Source: Mycoplasmopsis arginini
GTDB lineage: Bacteria; Bacillota_I; Bacilli_A; Mycoplasmatales; Metamycoplasmataceae
NCBI RefSeq assembly: GCF_900660725.1
Contig: NZ_LR215044.1
Location: 186,001-250,000, forward strand
Direction of reading: 5' to 3'
DNA: 64,000 nucleotides
Numbering within the stretch: the stretch's first letter is position 1; each line of letters begins with the position of its first letter. The notes under the pieces are model-generated. The model did no database searches and was not told the DNA's origin. It worked only from the letters and a program-made list of their open reading frames with translations. Position numbers and translations under genes: made by a program. Below are positions 23,014-33,326 of this stretch, piece after piece.

Positions 23014-24146
23014 TATTTTTCCCCTATTTTATTTATTGATTCTAAAGAATTAGCGCTATTAATTATTTCAATAAAGTTTTTATATTTAATTAAATGCCAT
23101 TTTTCGTCAGTTAGCCAACCTTTAACTGATGAAACTTTCAATTTTATTATTCCATTATTAATACTAAAGAATGGTTTTTTTAATTCCTGAGAATAACTGA
23201 GTTTAAAATTCTTTAAATTCTTACCTAAATTAAAAAGAATTTCATATCCAAAAATTCCTTCGAATTTTAAAGGGATTAATAGACCTAATTTTGCATTATG
23301 GTTTGGTTCATTAACAATAACACTTTCAGACAATTTATCGTAGTAAGAATATGAATCTATTGAAATATTAGCTTGATTAAAAGAAGTGTAATTTATTTTT
23401 GTATCGTATTTATTTTTTGAGTTACTAAATAAATTTGCAGTTGAAAAATTTAAATCATAAATATCTGTATTATCAATAAAAAACTCTTCTTGTGTTTTAT
23501 TATCTTTTTTTGTTATTTCTAAAGAAAACAGGTTTTTATTATAAGTTCCTAATTTCAGAGTATTTGGTCTAAAAAGAAAATTTAGATATTTAGTTTTAAA
23601 ATCATGATTTATTGAAAATTTGTCAATTCTATCAGGTATTGAACTTATTTCTATTTCGCTAAGAATTTCAACATTTATATCTTTATTAATTGGTATATTC
23701 TTAGATCTTAAATTTTTTTTAATTCAATAACTAAAAGATTTGCATTGATATCAATAACCGCCGATATTGTATTCAATTTCAAAATTTAAATTAGCTATAT
23801 CATTAAAATCTAATTTGTTTTTAGAATCTAAATCACTATTAAAAGTCAGTGTAATATTTCCGGTATTAAGATTATATCTTGGTTTAAAATCAACTAGCTT
23901 ATTATTAATTAAAGGGGTAATTCTTATGTCTTTTATTTCTCTTAGCGGATTGTAGTGCTCAAAGGTAATAATAAAATTATCACTTTGAATAATTCTTTTG
24001 ATTCTAACTTTTGTTATCTCATTAACACTACTCCAATTATCTAAGTACCTTGTTTGTTTTGCATTAATAATAAATTCTTCAGTTCATCGATCTTGCTTAT
24101 TTACTAATTCATATTTTTGAATGTTTTGATTATGAACAATAAACAT
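23013..24146 (-). CDS. Beta-rich protein of a duplicated module, copy A (377 aa)
   Basis: No signal peptide or membrane helix. Alternating hydrophobic residues suggest mostly beta strands. Trp codons are mainly TGA. Its C-terminal part (LIPLKFEG..ILFNL..NNGIIKLKV) resembles that of the protein at 30240-31334 (LPLKYNG..IKFNL..NNGLIKLNC), and further blocks match (RPNTLKLG..NLFSLEITK against TPNRYYVP..NKILIKE). Both follow a related small helix-turn-helix-like gene, here overlapping it by 17 nt. Function unknown; a structural or phage-derived role is possible. Confidence 0.65.
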
Positions 24147-24438
24147 ATTCGATAAATAAATCTACTAAATAATTCAATTTTTTATAATAAGCGTTTTTGG
24201 ATCAATTTTCTAAATATCAAGAAGAATCATTTCCATTATTAATAAAGTCTTTTATAAAAATCATTCGATATTCTTCGCTTAAAGAATTAAGAAAAAATTC
24301 TAACATATTAACATTCTTAATATTCTTATCTTTTGCAGTATTTTTTCTTAATTTTTGGTTCAAGCAAAAATCTATAATAAAAGCTCTTTTCTTTTGCAAA
24401 CTCATATTTTTTAAATTATCAATTTTGTTTTCTAGCAT
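24130..24438 (-). CDS. Small HTH-like protein of a duplicated module, copy A (102 aa)
   Basis: Helical protein whose last 50 residues (SWYLENWSKNAYYKKLNYL) align with SKSTFYRRIRFLERIIYW of the 126-aa protein at 31524-31904. That pattern, with S-x-x-x-Y/F-Y in a recognition-like helix, resembles sigma-region-4 and ArpU-like phage regulators. TGA codons are Trp. First gene of a three-gene operon with overlapping ends. Call as regulator is tentative. Confidence 0.6.
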
Positions 24439-24563
24439 TTTTTTCTCCTACCCCAATTTAATACCAAAAACAAATAAATAAGATAAAATTGAAACTTAAG
24501 ATAAAAATATTTATAATATAAATATTATTTTTTCAAAGTGCTATTTTAGGAAAGGTCTTAATT

Positions 24564-25286
24564 ATGGGAGAAAAAATTAAATTACAAAAAATGATTTCTG
24601 ACGCTGGATTTTGTTCGCGCCGTGAAGCGGAAAAATTAATAGAAACAAAGCGGGTTTTAGTTAATGATAAAATTGCAACAATTGGTTTAAGAGTTTCAAT
24701 TGATGATATTATTAAAATTGACAATAAATTATTAAAAAATAAAGATGAAAAATTTTACTTGTTACTTAATAAACCCAAGAATACAATTTGTACATTAAAA
24801 GATCCACAAGGAAGAAAAACAATTTATGAGTGAATAGGTGTTAATAAATACTGTTATTCAATAGGACGGCTTGATTTCAATACTACAGGCGTAATTGTAA
24901 TAACAAATGATGGGGATTTTGCTAACTTATTAGCTCACCCTTCTTCAAAAATAGAAAGAGAATATATTGTTCATCTAGAAAAACCATTAAGCGAAAAAGA
25001 ATTATCTTTCTTAAACTCTAGTTTTGTTAAACTAAATGGAGTTTTTTCAAAACAAAAAGTTAAACAAATTAATGATAATGTGTATAGTGTAATTTTAAAT
25101 GAAGGCAGAAATCATCACGTAAAAAATCTTTTCTTATTAGTGAATAATTTTGTAAAAAAATTACATCGCAAAAGATATGGATGTATTAACGATGAAAATT
25201 TAAAAATTGGTGAGTTTAGAAAACTAACTTCTATAGAAATAAATTGATTTCAAAAAAACATCATAAAAAAAACTAACGCAAATTAA
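24564..25286 (+). CDS. Pseudouridine synthase of the RsuA/RluB family
   Basis: Converts a uridine of rRNA to pseudouridine. N-terminal S4 RNA-binding domain (LQKMISDAGFCSRREAEKLI), then the catalytic motif GRLDFNTTGVIVITND with the active Asp, and EGRNHHVKNLF. 240 aa, normal for RluB-type enzymes. TGA codons are Trp. The stop codon and its hairpin terminator form part of the sequence duplicated by the adjoining IS30 insertion, so the gene end is intact. Which rRNA position is modified cannot be read. Confidence 0.9.
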
Positions 25287-25298
25287 ATGCTGTTAGTT
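25271..25298. repeat. Target-site duplication of the IS30 element, left copy
   Basis: 28 bp identical to 26578-26605; the outermost 2-4 bases (AGTT/AACT) may belong to the IS ends, so the true duplication is 24-28 bp. It contains the hairpin CTAAC..GTTAG that ends both convergent neighbours. Confidence 0.85.
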
Positions 25299-26577
25299 CC
25301 CAAAGAGAAAGTTCAAGTGCAACACAAATGCCTTGGGCTTTTTTTATTATACATTTTTTATTTTTTTAAATTATTTAATCAAAAAAAGTAAATAAAAAAA
25401 GTTCATTTTTGCAAATGAAAATAGAAAAACTTTTGTTTTATTGATATTTGTTGATAATGATCATTATTTAATATTTTCTAAATACATTTGTAGCGGTGTT
25501 TCCCAATTTAGTATTTCGCGTGTCATATTATTTATTTGGTTAACAACCGAATCTAATTTTTCTTGCGTTATAGTATTAAAGTTAAATCCTTTTTTAAATT
25601 CCCTTCTTAAAATTCCGTTTCAATGTTCATTTGATCCTCTTTGAAAAGATGCATAAGGCTCAGCTCTATAAATTTTTATGTTCATTCATCTAGCTAAAAT
25701 ACCTATTTTTTCAAATTCAATACCGTTGTCTATTGTTATTGTTTTTACTTGTAATTTATTATCTTTTATAATCTTTTTTAGTTCTGAATTAATTGTATGT
25801 GGCGATTTGCTTTGTATTATTCTTGCAAATCCAATTCTTGTTTTTCTTTCGGTTAAAGTTAAAACATTATTATATCCATTTGCTCTTTTTCCTAAAACCA
25901 AATCTGCTTCTCAGTGTCCAAACTCAAGTCTTAAATCTATAGATTTAGGTCGGGTTCATATTGGAAAAACATAATCAGCTGATTTTACAAGCCGATTTAT
26001 TACAGATGCAGTTCTTTTACCACCTTTTTTATAATATAGTCTTAATTTTTGATACTTTTTTATAACTCAATTATTAGTATTTATTCAATTAAACACTGTT
26101 CTCAAAGAAGGACAACAGTGCTTTGTTTTAGTTTTTATAAAATTATATGTTGACTTTATGCCAAAAAACTTTTTGTCATATTTTTGTAAAAAAGCTTTAG
26201 AAAAATTTTTAAATTTTTTGTTATCCACAAATTTAAAATAATATTTATGTCTAAATCTTTCTTTTGTTTTTAAACTAGCATATTTAAATTCATAAACTCC
26301 AAATTCATTTGTATTCCTTTTTATTTCCCTACTTAAGGTTGATACACTTCGTTTAATTAATCTTGAAATCATACGAAGAGAATAATTTAACTTTAAGTAA
26401 TTTTCAATAATTATCCTTTCAGAATCTGTTAAATGGTTATATTTTTTTATTGTATAATTCATATGAGTTCCTTTCCGTTCCAATGGAACTTTTTTCTTTT
26501 TTTATTTAATATAAAAAATTCAAGTTCCACATCTAAATTTTACTTTAAATGTGTTGCACTTGAATTTTCAATTTAGG
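25299..26577 (-). mobile_element. IS30-family insertion sequence (IS1630-like), about 1.28 kb, intact
   Basis: Terminal inverted repeats at 25299-25325 and 26551-26577 match at 23 of 27 positions and end in TTCAAGTGCAACAC. One transposase gene on the minus strand fills the element. The flanking duplication of 24-28 bp is unusually long but is a known property of the mycoplasma element IS1630. Confidence 0.88.
25464..26462 (-). CDS. IS30-family transposase
   Basis: DDE transposase of 332 aa. N-terminal HTH for end binding (YNHLTDSERIIIENYL, SVSTLSREIKRN), then the catalytic core with FGHWEADLVLG, TIDNGIEF and FQRGSNEHWNGILRREF, which carry the acidic triad. Start set at MNYTIKKY because GGAAAGGA lies 7 nt before it; a start at 26483 would add seven residues. 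Reads without interruption once TGA is Trp, so the element may still be active. Confidence 0.9.
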
Positions 26578-26605
26578 AACTAACGCAAATTAAATGCTGT
26601 TAGTT
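26578..26605. repeat. Target-site duplication of the IS30 element, right copy
   Basis: Same 28 bases as 25271-25298. It holds the stop codon (26590-26592) and the terminator of the minus-strand transketolase-like gene. Confidence 0.85.
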
Positions 26606-28440
26606 TTTTTATTTAAAATCATTTTAAGGTTTTTTTCAATTGAATTAAAATCTGATTTCATTTTATTATTTGAGTTATTCACATTTAAGTTATATTTAGC
26701 ATACTTCATTCATCCGTCGCTAATATCTTTTGTAAATGTGATAGCCATTTTTTTATTGTAATTCAATTTAGATAAATTACCATCATTTGAAATTGAAATT
26801 AAATTCAAATTATGTTTTTTAGCTAATTTATAAGCAATTTGTAAATCGTTACCTTTTGCTAATAATGAATATTCTGAATCATTTTTTAAAATGTAATATG
26901 ATCCTGATAAAAAATTATATTTTGAAGTTGCATCACAAATTCAGTTGCTAGAAAAATTAGCAATTATTACAACTGGGCCATCAGATTTATTTAAGTAATA
27001 TTCTATCGATCCCATTAATTCTTTTTGATCTGCAGGATATAATATTTTTAATCCTTCGATTTGTGAAAGAATTCCAATTTGCTCTTCTTCTTGATAAAAA
27101 GTAGTTGAATTTTCAACAGAATTTAAGTCATTATTAAAAATATATAAAATTTTAGAATTATCTGCTAATGACTTTCTAATACTTGGAATAATTTTTTCCG
27201 CATATGATAATGAGTTAAAAACAAATGGTTTGAAATTAGAATGGGTATAAATCCCATTTGCTATCAATCCCATTGCTTCTTTTTTCATTCCAAGAAGCAA
27301 CGAACGTCCTTCTTTGTTGTTAAAATCAAAGACACCATTAGCAGTTTTTATTTTTGTTAAGGTTCATAGAAATGAAGAAAGAGCAAAAGTATTGTTATAT
27401 TTATAAAAAAGGTTGTTAATTATTGTAAATAAATTGGAATCAATTTCATTAGAAGCTGATAAAAAGTTATCATTAACATTCTCTTTTAATTCTTCATTTA
27501 AAAAACTTATTAATTTATCTGAGGCAGTTCATTTATTAAATAATTTATTATTCTTTTCAAAAACTTTCTTGTATTCTTCTACTATTTCTGAATAAGTGTC
27601 AAAAAAGTCACCCTTCTTAAAGTTAGTTTGCTCTTTAAATTCATCAATTTGATCAAAATCTATTGTTGATGACTTTGTATAATAGTTCTCTAAATTATGG
27701 CTAGATAATTCTCCTAAAGGAGGTTTAATTTCAATAAATGTTGGTTTATTGCTATTTTTAGCCTTAGAAATTGCTTTAGATATGCTTTTATAATCAGCAT
27801 TATCAATTTTTATATATTTAAAGCCATAAGATTGATAAGTTTTCTTTATATCCAATGCTTTTTTATTTATATTAAAACTGCTTAGCAATGTATTTGCATC
27901 ATATAAAACAATTAACTTATTTAATTTTACTGACCCAGCATATTGCAATGCTTCGTTTGCAACGCCAGTTTCTAAATCCCTATTAGAAACATAAACATAA
28001 GTGTAATGATTAATTTCTCTAAAATTTGCCGATAAATAGGCTTCTGCTATTGCAATTCCAACTGCTTCAGCAACACCATTACCTATTTTTCCAGAAGAGA
28101 TTTCGATGCCTAATTTATTATTCTTTTTTAAATAGTTACAAAATTCACAAATTGGTTTATTTATATTTTTTATTTCTTCTTTATTAATCAATCCTAATAA
28201 GTACAGCATTGAATAATAAGTTGGATTTGCTTCGGAAATAGATAAAATAAATCTATCCCTTGAAATTCAATTAGGGTTTTTTATATCAAATTTATAATGA
28301 AAAGCAAAAAGCGCATGAAAAATTTTAGCTGCCGTAATATTTATTGCTATATTTGTGTTTTTGGAATTAGCAATTTGTGCCAAGGAATTAATTTTTATAT
28401 TATCTATTGCTAGATTATTAATTCTTTTACTTTTAAACAT
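26590..28440 (-). CDS. Transketolase-like protein with degenerate cofactor site (616 aa)
   Basis: Length and order follow transketolase: an N-terminal TPP domain (SRDRFILS near residue 65, YSMLYLLGL, then IGNGVAEAVGIAIAEAYL), a central Pyr domain and a C-terminal domain. Key positions differ. The TPP-binding segment that normally reads DGDLMEG is NRDLETG, and the GHAS histidine region reads SEANP. In the Pyr domain the usual catalytic Glu context is not clear. TGA codons are Trp. It overlaps the small gene after efp by 8 nt. Probably not an active transketolase; a regulatory or altered enzyme is possible. Confidence 0.7.
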
Positions 28441-28741
28441 TTTTTATACCTTCAAAAATTACATTTATATTATTAGGTTTTACATTTAATAAAGAATATA
28501 TTCTTTGTTCCAACATAAAAATCATTTTCTTAGTCTCAAAAGACAGGATTGAACCTTTTTTTAATTTATAACTAATAAAAATTTCAATTCCGTTATTGTC
28601 TCTGATATTAATGATTGGTTCTTTTGTTAAGATAATTTCATCTTGATTTTCAAAAAAATGATTAATTGCTTGATAAATAGTTTCACTTTCTACTTTGAAA
28701 TCAAAGTTCATCTTTGTATTAACTGAAACAAAATCACTCAT
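28433..28741 (-). CDS. Small conserved protein downstream of efp (102 aa)
   Basis: Starts MSDFVSV one base after the efp stop codon and ends 8 nt inside the next gene. It shows beta-alpha-beta type alternation and no Trp, signal or membrane segment. The size and look resemble Asp23-like mycoplasma proteins (I recall an MMB_0454 family at this place), but no motif is decisive. Function unknown. Confidence 0.6.
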   Translation of the reverse strand: MSDFVSVNTKMNFDFKVESETIYQAINHFFENQDEIILTKEPIINIRDNNGIEIFISYKLKKGSILSFETKKMIFMLEQRIYSLLNVKPNNINVIFEGIKNV

Positions 28742-28742
28742 C

Positions 28743-29300
28743 TTATGCTCTTCCAACATATTTACCTGTTTCGGTAGAAATTGAAATAACTTCTCCTTCT
28801 TTTATAAATAATGGAGTTTCTACTACAAAACCTGTTTCTAGTGTAACTTTCTTTTGTGCTGCTTGAGCAGTATTGCCTTTGACTGCATCAGGTGATTCTG
28901 TTACTTTTAAAGCAACATTAGCTGGTAATTCAATATCTAATACTTCTGATTCGTATTTTCTAACAATAACTTTCATTCCTTCTTTTAAAAAGTTTAATTC
29001 TCATTCTAATGAAGAAACAGGAATTTCTATTTGTTCAAATGTTTCTTGGTCCATTAAAACAACTGTATCTCCTGCATTATATAAATAATCCATTGAAATT
29101 TTATCAATCATGGCTTTCTCAACTTTTTCGCCGCCAGTAAATGACTTGATAGTTGTAGAACCTGTTCTTAGATCTTTAGCTTTAGCCTTAACATTGGCTT
29201 GCCCTCTTCCTTGTTTTGAATGTTGCGCTTCTAAAACAACATAAATATTTCCATCTAATTTAAATGTTACTCCTGGTTTTAAATCATTAACATTAATCAT
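28743..29300 (-). CDS. efp: Translation elongation factor P
   Basis: Relieves ribosome stalling at proline runs. KOW-like N-terminal domain with the exposed loop HSKQGRGQANVKAK, then two OB domains ending GKYVGRA. 185 aa, one TGA Trp at residue 100. The loop tip, a modified Lys in E. coli, is Arg32 here. Start has TAGGAG upstream. Confidence 0.94.
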
Positions 29301-29452
29301 ATTTTTCTCCTAAATTTACTTCTTATTTTTAATTTTTATTTATTTAAATATTTGTTTGTTTTTTATTATAAATATAAAAAATTATAAATTATTAAATGCG
29401 AAAAACAAAAATAAAATAATAATTTGTTGAAATGATAATAAAATTATTAATT

Positions 29453-30214
29453 ATGGATAAGAAGCAAACAAATAACACTCAAATGAATAAATCAGAAAAA
29501 TATTTATCAGTGATTAAAAAAATTCAAAAATGAATTTTAGGTAAAGTAAAAAAAGCAAATTCATTAGGAATAGTTTTAGGAATTTCTGGTGGAATAGATA
29601 GCGCTACTTTAGCTTTAATTTGTTATAAAACATTAGGTTTAAAAACACACTTTTATTATTTAAAAACGAAAAGTGATATTGAAAATGAAAGAGATATTAA
29701 GAAATTGAATATCATTTTAAACAATACTATTGAAACAATTGATTTAACAGATGAATTTAATATGTTTGCAAATAAATTTAGCCTAGATGAAAATTGAATA
29801 AAGGCAAATGCCAAATCAAGATTTTTTATGAATGTTCTATATACAAAAGCGCAACAAAATAATTCGCTAGTTTTAGGAACTGATAACTTCAATGAATATT
29901 ATTTGGGTTATTTTACAAAGTGAGGAGATGGAGCTTGCGATTTATTACCTTTTGCTAATATATTAAAAAGCGATGTTTATGAGATGGCTAAGGTTATTGG
30001 AGTTCCGATTGAAATTATTAAAAAAAGACCGAGTGCAAATTTATTAAATAACCAGTATGATGAAGATGAATTAGGTTTTACTTATGAGCAATTTGAAGAA
30101 TATATTTTAGATAAATATAAAACCGAAGAAACCGTTGCGAAAAAAATAAAATTTCTAAATAAAAAAACCGACCACAAAAGAAAATTAATTCCAAAGGGAC
30201 CTAAAGTTAATTAA
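29453..30214 (+). CDS. nadE: NAD+ synthetase (ammonia-dependent)
   Basis: Makes NAD+ from nicotinate adenine dinucleotide, ATP and ammonia. Has the pyrophosphatase P-loop GISGGIDSATLAL, then LVLGTDNFNEYYLGYFTK and DLLPFANILKSDVYEMA, and KRPSANL near the end. 253 aa, no glutaminase domain. TGA codons are Trp. An in-frame ATG at 29432 could be an alternative start; neither has a strong Shine-Dalgarno. Confidence 0.93.
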
Positions 30215-30236
30215 AAAACATCACGTGATGTTTTTT
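30213..30236. terminator. Palindromic bidirectional terminator
   Basis: Perfect 24-bp palindrome AAAAAACATCAC/GTGATGTTTTTT between nadE and the convergent gene at 30240. Confidence 0.88.
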
Positions 30237-30239
30237 AAT

Positions 30240-31334
30240 TTATAAATTTTTTAACGTTCAGTCCGAATAATTTAAATTTTGGAATTCTTCTGTAGTGTTT
30301 ATAACCTGGCAATTCAATTTTATTAAACCATTATTCTCATTAAAAAGAGGATGTGAAAAGTTTGTTAAATATTTTATTTCTTTAAGATTATTAATAAGTT
30401 TTTGATTTAAATTAAACTTTATAGTAATATCACCGTTATATTTTAATGGCAAATGATATCCCTTTAAAGTTCCGTTTTTAGATTCAAAAAATTCTTTTTG
30501 ATTGTTATCTCATCTATTATTTTTATTAATAAAATATTCAATATTTGTTTTAAATTTATTTATCGTATTAATTTTTGGTATTAGATCAAAGCTGTAATCT
30601 TTATTATTTTCTTTAATTAAAATCTTATTTAAAAAATTTATATTGTAATTACGAGCCGGCACATAATATCTATTTGGTGTCTTAAGTTCGATTTTTTGAT
30701 CCAATACTTTATATAAGAATTCATTTTGTTTTAAGTTGAAAAAGTTAAAATTAAAAATTAAATTATTATAATAAGCTATATTATTCTGAAAAGGGTTAAG
30801 TTGTGGTAAAACATTATTCTCAATATCAAACTTTATCAATTCAATGAAGTTAAATTTTAAATTTTTATCTCTTACATTTATATTTGTAAAATCATTATTA
30901 GTTTTATTGATATTAAAATTAATTATAAAAGATAATTTATTAAAAAAATCTTTTCTTCATTTTGAGTGAAAACTAAATTTTAATTTTGAAAGATCACCAA
31001 ATTTAATTATTGTTTTATCTTGAAAAAACATAGTTTTAAATCTAACTCTATTGTTTTCCAATTCTTCTAAATCTTGAATAAGTAATTTTTTATCATTAAG
31101 TTCAATAATTTTTATTCTCGATGAATCATAAACTCTTTTTGGTACAATAAACTCTAAGACTCAAGAATTTTCATTTAAATTTCTAAGAATTTCAATTTCA
31201 CACTTTTCGTTCTGATTTAAACCTAAATCTACATTTTTATTGTTAATTTTACATTTTTCAATTGAAGTTTTAATCTCTTCTTTATATTCATATGTAATTT
31301 TTTGCTGATTTACATCTTCGTAATTATATATCAT
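30240..31334 (-). CDS. Beta-rich protein of a duplicated module, copy B (364 aa)
   Basis: Paralogue of the protein at 23013-24146 (see the matching phrases there). Start set at MIYNYEDV because GGAG lies 7 nt before it; an in-frame ATG at 31373 adds 13 residues. Internal TGA codons are Trp; the last one is just before the end, so the stop is TAA at 30240. Rich in Asn, Lys, Phe and Ile, with no signal peptide or membrane helix. Function unknown. Confidence 0.65.
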
Positions 31335-31463
31335 TAATTCTCCAGTGCCTTTTAGGCATAATAAGTACACCATTTTTTTCAGCTAAAAAATTAATAATGA
31401 GACTGAAAAATTTTTATTATATAAATTTTAAATTAGTCTCAATTTCGAATAAAATTAAAAATA

Positions 31464-31496
31464 AATATTTATTTGCAACTTGAGCAAATAAATATT
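31464..31496. other. Perfect 13-bp hairpin between the two module genes
   Basis: AATATTTATTTGC and its exact complement around a 7-nt loop, in the 189-nt gap between the HTH-like gene and the beta-rich gene. It has no strong T run, so it may be a weak terminator or an RNA structure that tunes the second gene. A further GAGACT..AGTCTC pair follows at about 31390-31435. Confidence 0.5.
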
Positions 31497-31523
31497 AAAA
31501 AATAACTTTTTATACTAATTTTA

Positions 31524-31904
31524 CTATTCACCAAATAAACATCAATATATTATTCTTTCTAAAAATCTAATTCTGCGATAAAAGGTAGATTTTGAAATAT
31601 TGAATGTTTTTCAAGTGATATTGTCGTAGTCATTTCTAAAGATTATTGTTAATAATATTGAACGATCAAGAGGCGAAAGACCTTTAATTAAATCATAAAT
31701 AAAATCAATGAAATTTAACTTATTTTGTAATCTTTTTTCTCTAATTCTTGCAAAATTAGATAATTTTTTAGCTAATTTTAGTTCAAATTCTTCTATATCA
31801 TAATGATATTTTTTACTACCATTTTTATTATCTACATTTAAATCTGATAATAAGGTTGACAATATCGGTTTCATCGCTAATAACTTTTTAAATTTTTTTT
31901 CCAT
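31524..31904 (-). CDS. Small HTH-like protein of a duplicated module, copy B (126 aa)
   Basis: C-terminal half reads LSPLDRSILLTIIFRN then SKSTFYRRIRFLERIIYW, like the terminal HTH of sigma-factor or ArpU/RinA phage regulators, and aligns with the 102-aa protein at 24130-24438. Two TGA codons (in TWKTF and YWCLF) are Trp and extend the frame to a TAG at 31524. Probable regulator of the neighbouring gene; not proven. Confidence 0.6.
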
Positions 31905-32018
31905 ATTCCTCGCTTTCCACCTTATTTTAATCCTTTATTTTATTTTTTATCTAATAATTGAGACTCAAAAATTCTTTTATATTTTTCAAAAAAAATATAA
32001 AAAAAATTTTAAGTTTTA

Positions 32019-32051
32019 AAAAATATAGCGTTTTTTGTACACTATATTTTT
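32019..32051. terminator. ppa terminator
   Basis: AAAATATAG and CTATATTTT pair around a 13-nt loop, overlapping the ppa stop codon. A and T runs on the two sides allow action in both directions. Confidence 0.65.
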
Positions 32052-32598
32052 ATAAATATTTTTCTGGATGTAATTTTTTCATTTTTTCGATAAATTCTTT
32101 TTTGTCTAACGAGCCGTATTTTTCCATTAGTTCAACACATTCATTATATTCTTTTTCAGCTCACTCAATGTTTTCAAAACCAGTTACGTTTGTAACATTG
32201 GCACCCTTAAAGAATTTATAATTTTTAAAGAATAATTCTACTGAATGAAGTCACATTTTATCTAAATCTTCTAATTTTGTAATATGATCCAAACGATAAT
32301 CATCAGCATGCACAGCGATTAATTTTGTGTCTGTTTCACCAGAGTCAATCATTTTCATTGCTCCAATAATTCTTGCTTCTACAACTACACCAGGCATAAA
32401 TTCTTCAGGAGAATATACTAAAACATCTAATTCATCGCCATCTCAATCTAAAGCTTCAGAAATATAACCATAATTTGCTGGATATTTAAAACCTTCTCTT
32501 AAAATTCTATCAACTTTAATTTTTCCAGTTTTTCTATCGTATTCATATTTAATATTAGAATTTTTAGAAATTTCTATGTTTACTAATATATTTTTCAT
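32050..32598 (-). CDS. ppa: Inorganic pyrophosphatase
   Basis: Hydrolyses pyrophosphate, pulling biosynthetic reactions forward. Seen: [15 protein letters not shown] and the metal-binding signature DGDELDVLV (Asp triad, about residue 53). 182 aa, a normal family I length. Three TGA Trp codons. Monocistronic, divergent from ruvA. Confidence 0.94.
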
Positions 32599-32708
32599 AG
32601 TTTAAATTTTACCAATTTTTATCTTTTCTCAAAAATTTCTTCATTTTTTCGCTTTCGCAATCTAATAAGCAAAACTTTTCTTATATTTAATGGCGGAGGA
32701 AACAAAAA

Positions 32709-33326
32709 ATGACAATTTATTTATACGGTAAAATCGTGCATACTAATGCAAATTATTTAATTTTAGATCATAATGGAAGAGGAGAACTAATTTACGCACC
32801 TCAGATTAGCAGATTTAAGGTTGGCGAAATAAGAAAAATTTTCATTTCGGAAATTATTAATGAATATAATAAAGTAACATATGGTTTTGATACTTTTAAA
32901 GAAATGGTAGTATTTGAGGATTTAATTTCTTTACAAGGGTTGGGCCCAAAAACAGCAATTTCAATTTTAAACAGTGGTTGAGAAAATATTATTAATTACA
33001 TTGCAAATTCGGATAAGGAAAAATTAACTAAAATACCTTATGTTTCTAATAAAATTGCTAACTCAATACTTTTAACATTAAAAGATAAGTATGAAAAATT
33101 TATTTCTAAAATGGCTGAAGATGAACTTCAAAAATTTAATAAAGCTACTCAAACTAATTCATCATTAAAAGAATTTGAAGAAACTATGAAAATGTTAGGT
33201 TTTAAACCAAATCAAATAAAGCTTGCATTAGATAATATGGAATTAACAAATAATATAGAAGAATCTGTTGAAAATGCAATAAAAATAATAAGCCAAAAAC
33301 AAAATGAAGCAAGAATTCAGGGTTAA
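32709..33326 (+). CDS. ruvA: Holliday junction helicase subunit RuvA
   Basis: Binds four-way junctions and recruits RuvB. OB fold at the N-terminus ([19 protein letters not shown]), HhH motifs ([30 protein letters not shown]) and a C-terminal domain III ([15 protein letters not shown]). 205 aa, normal. One TGA Trp. Good Shine-Dalgarno GGCGGAGG. Overlaps ruvB by 23 nt. Intact, unlike ruvB. Confidence 0.94.

Noticed and set aside
25464-26462. Degenerate IS30 transposase
   Set aside because: Apparent gaps are TGA Trp codons; all catalytic blocks are present in one frame.
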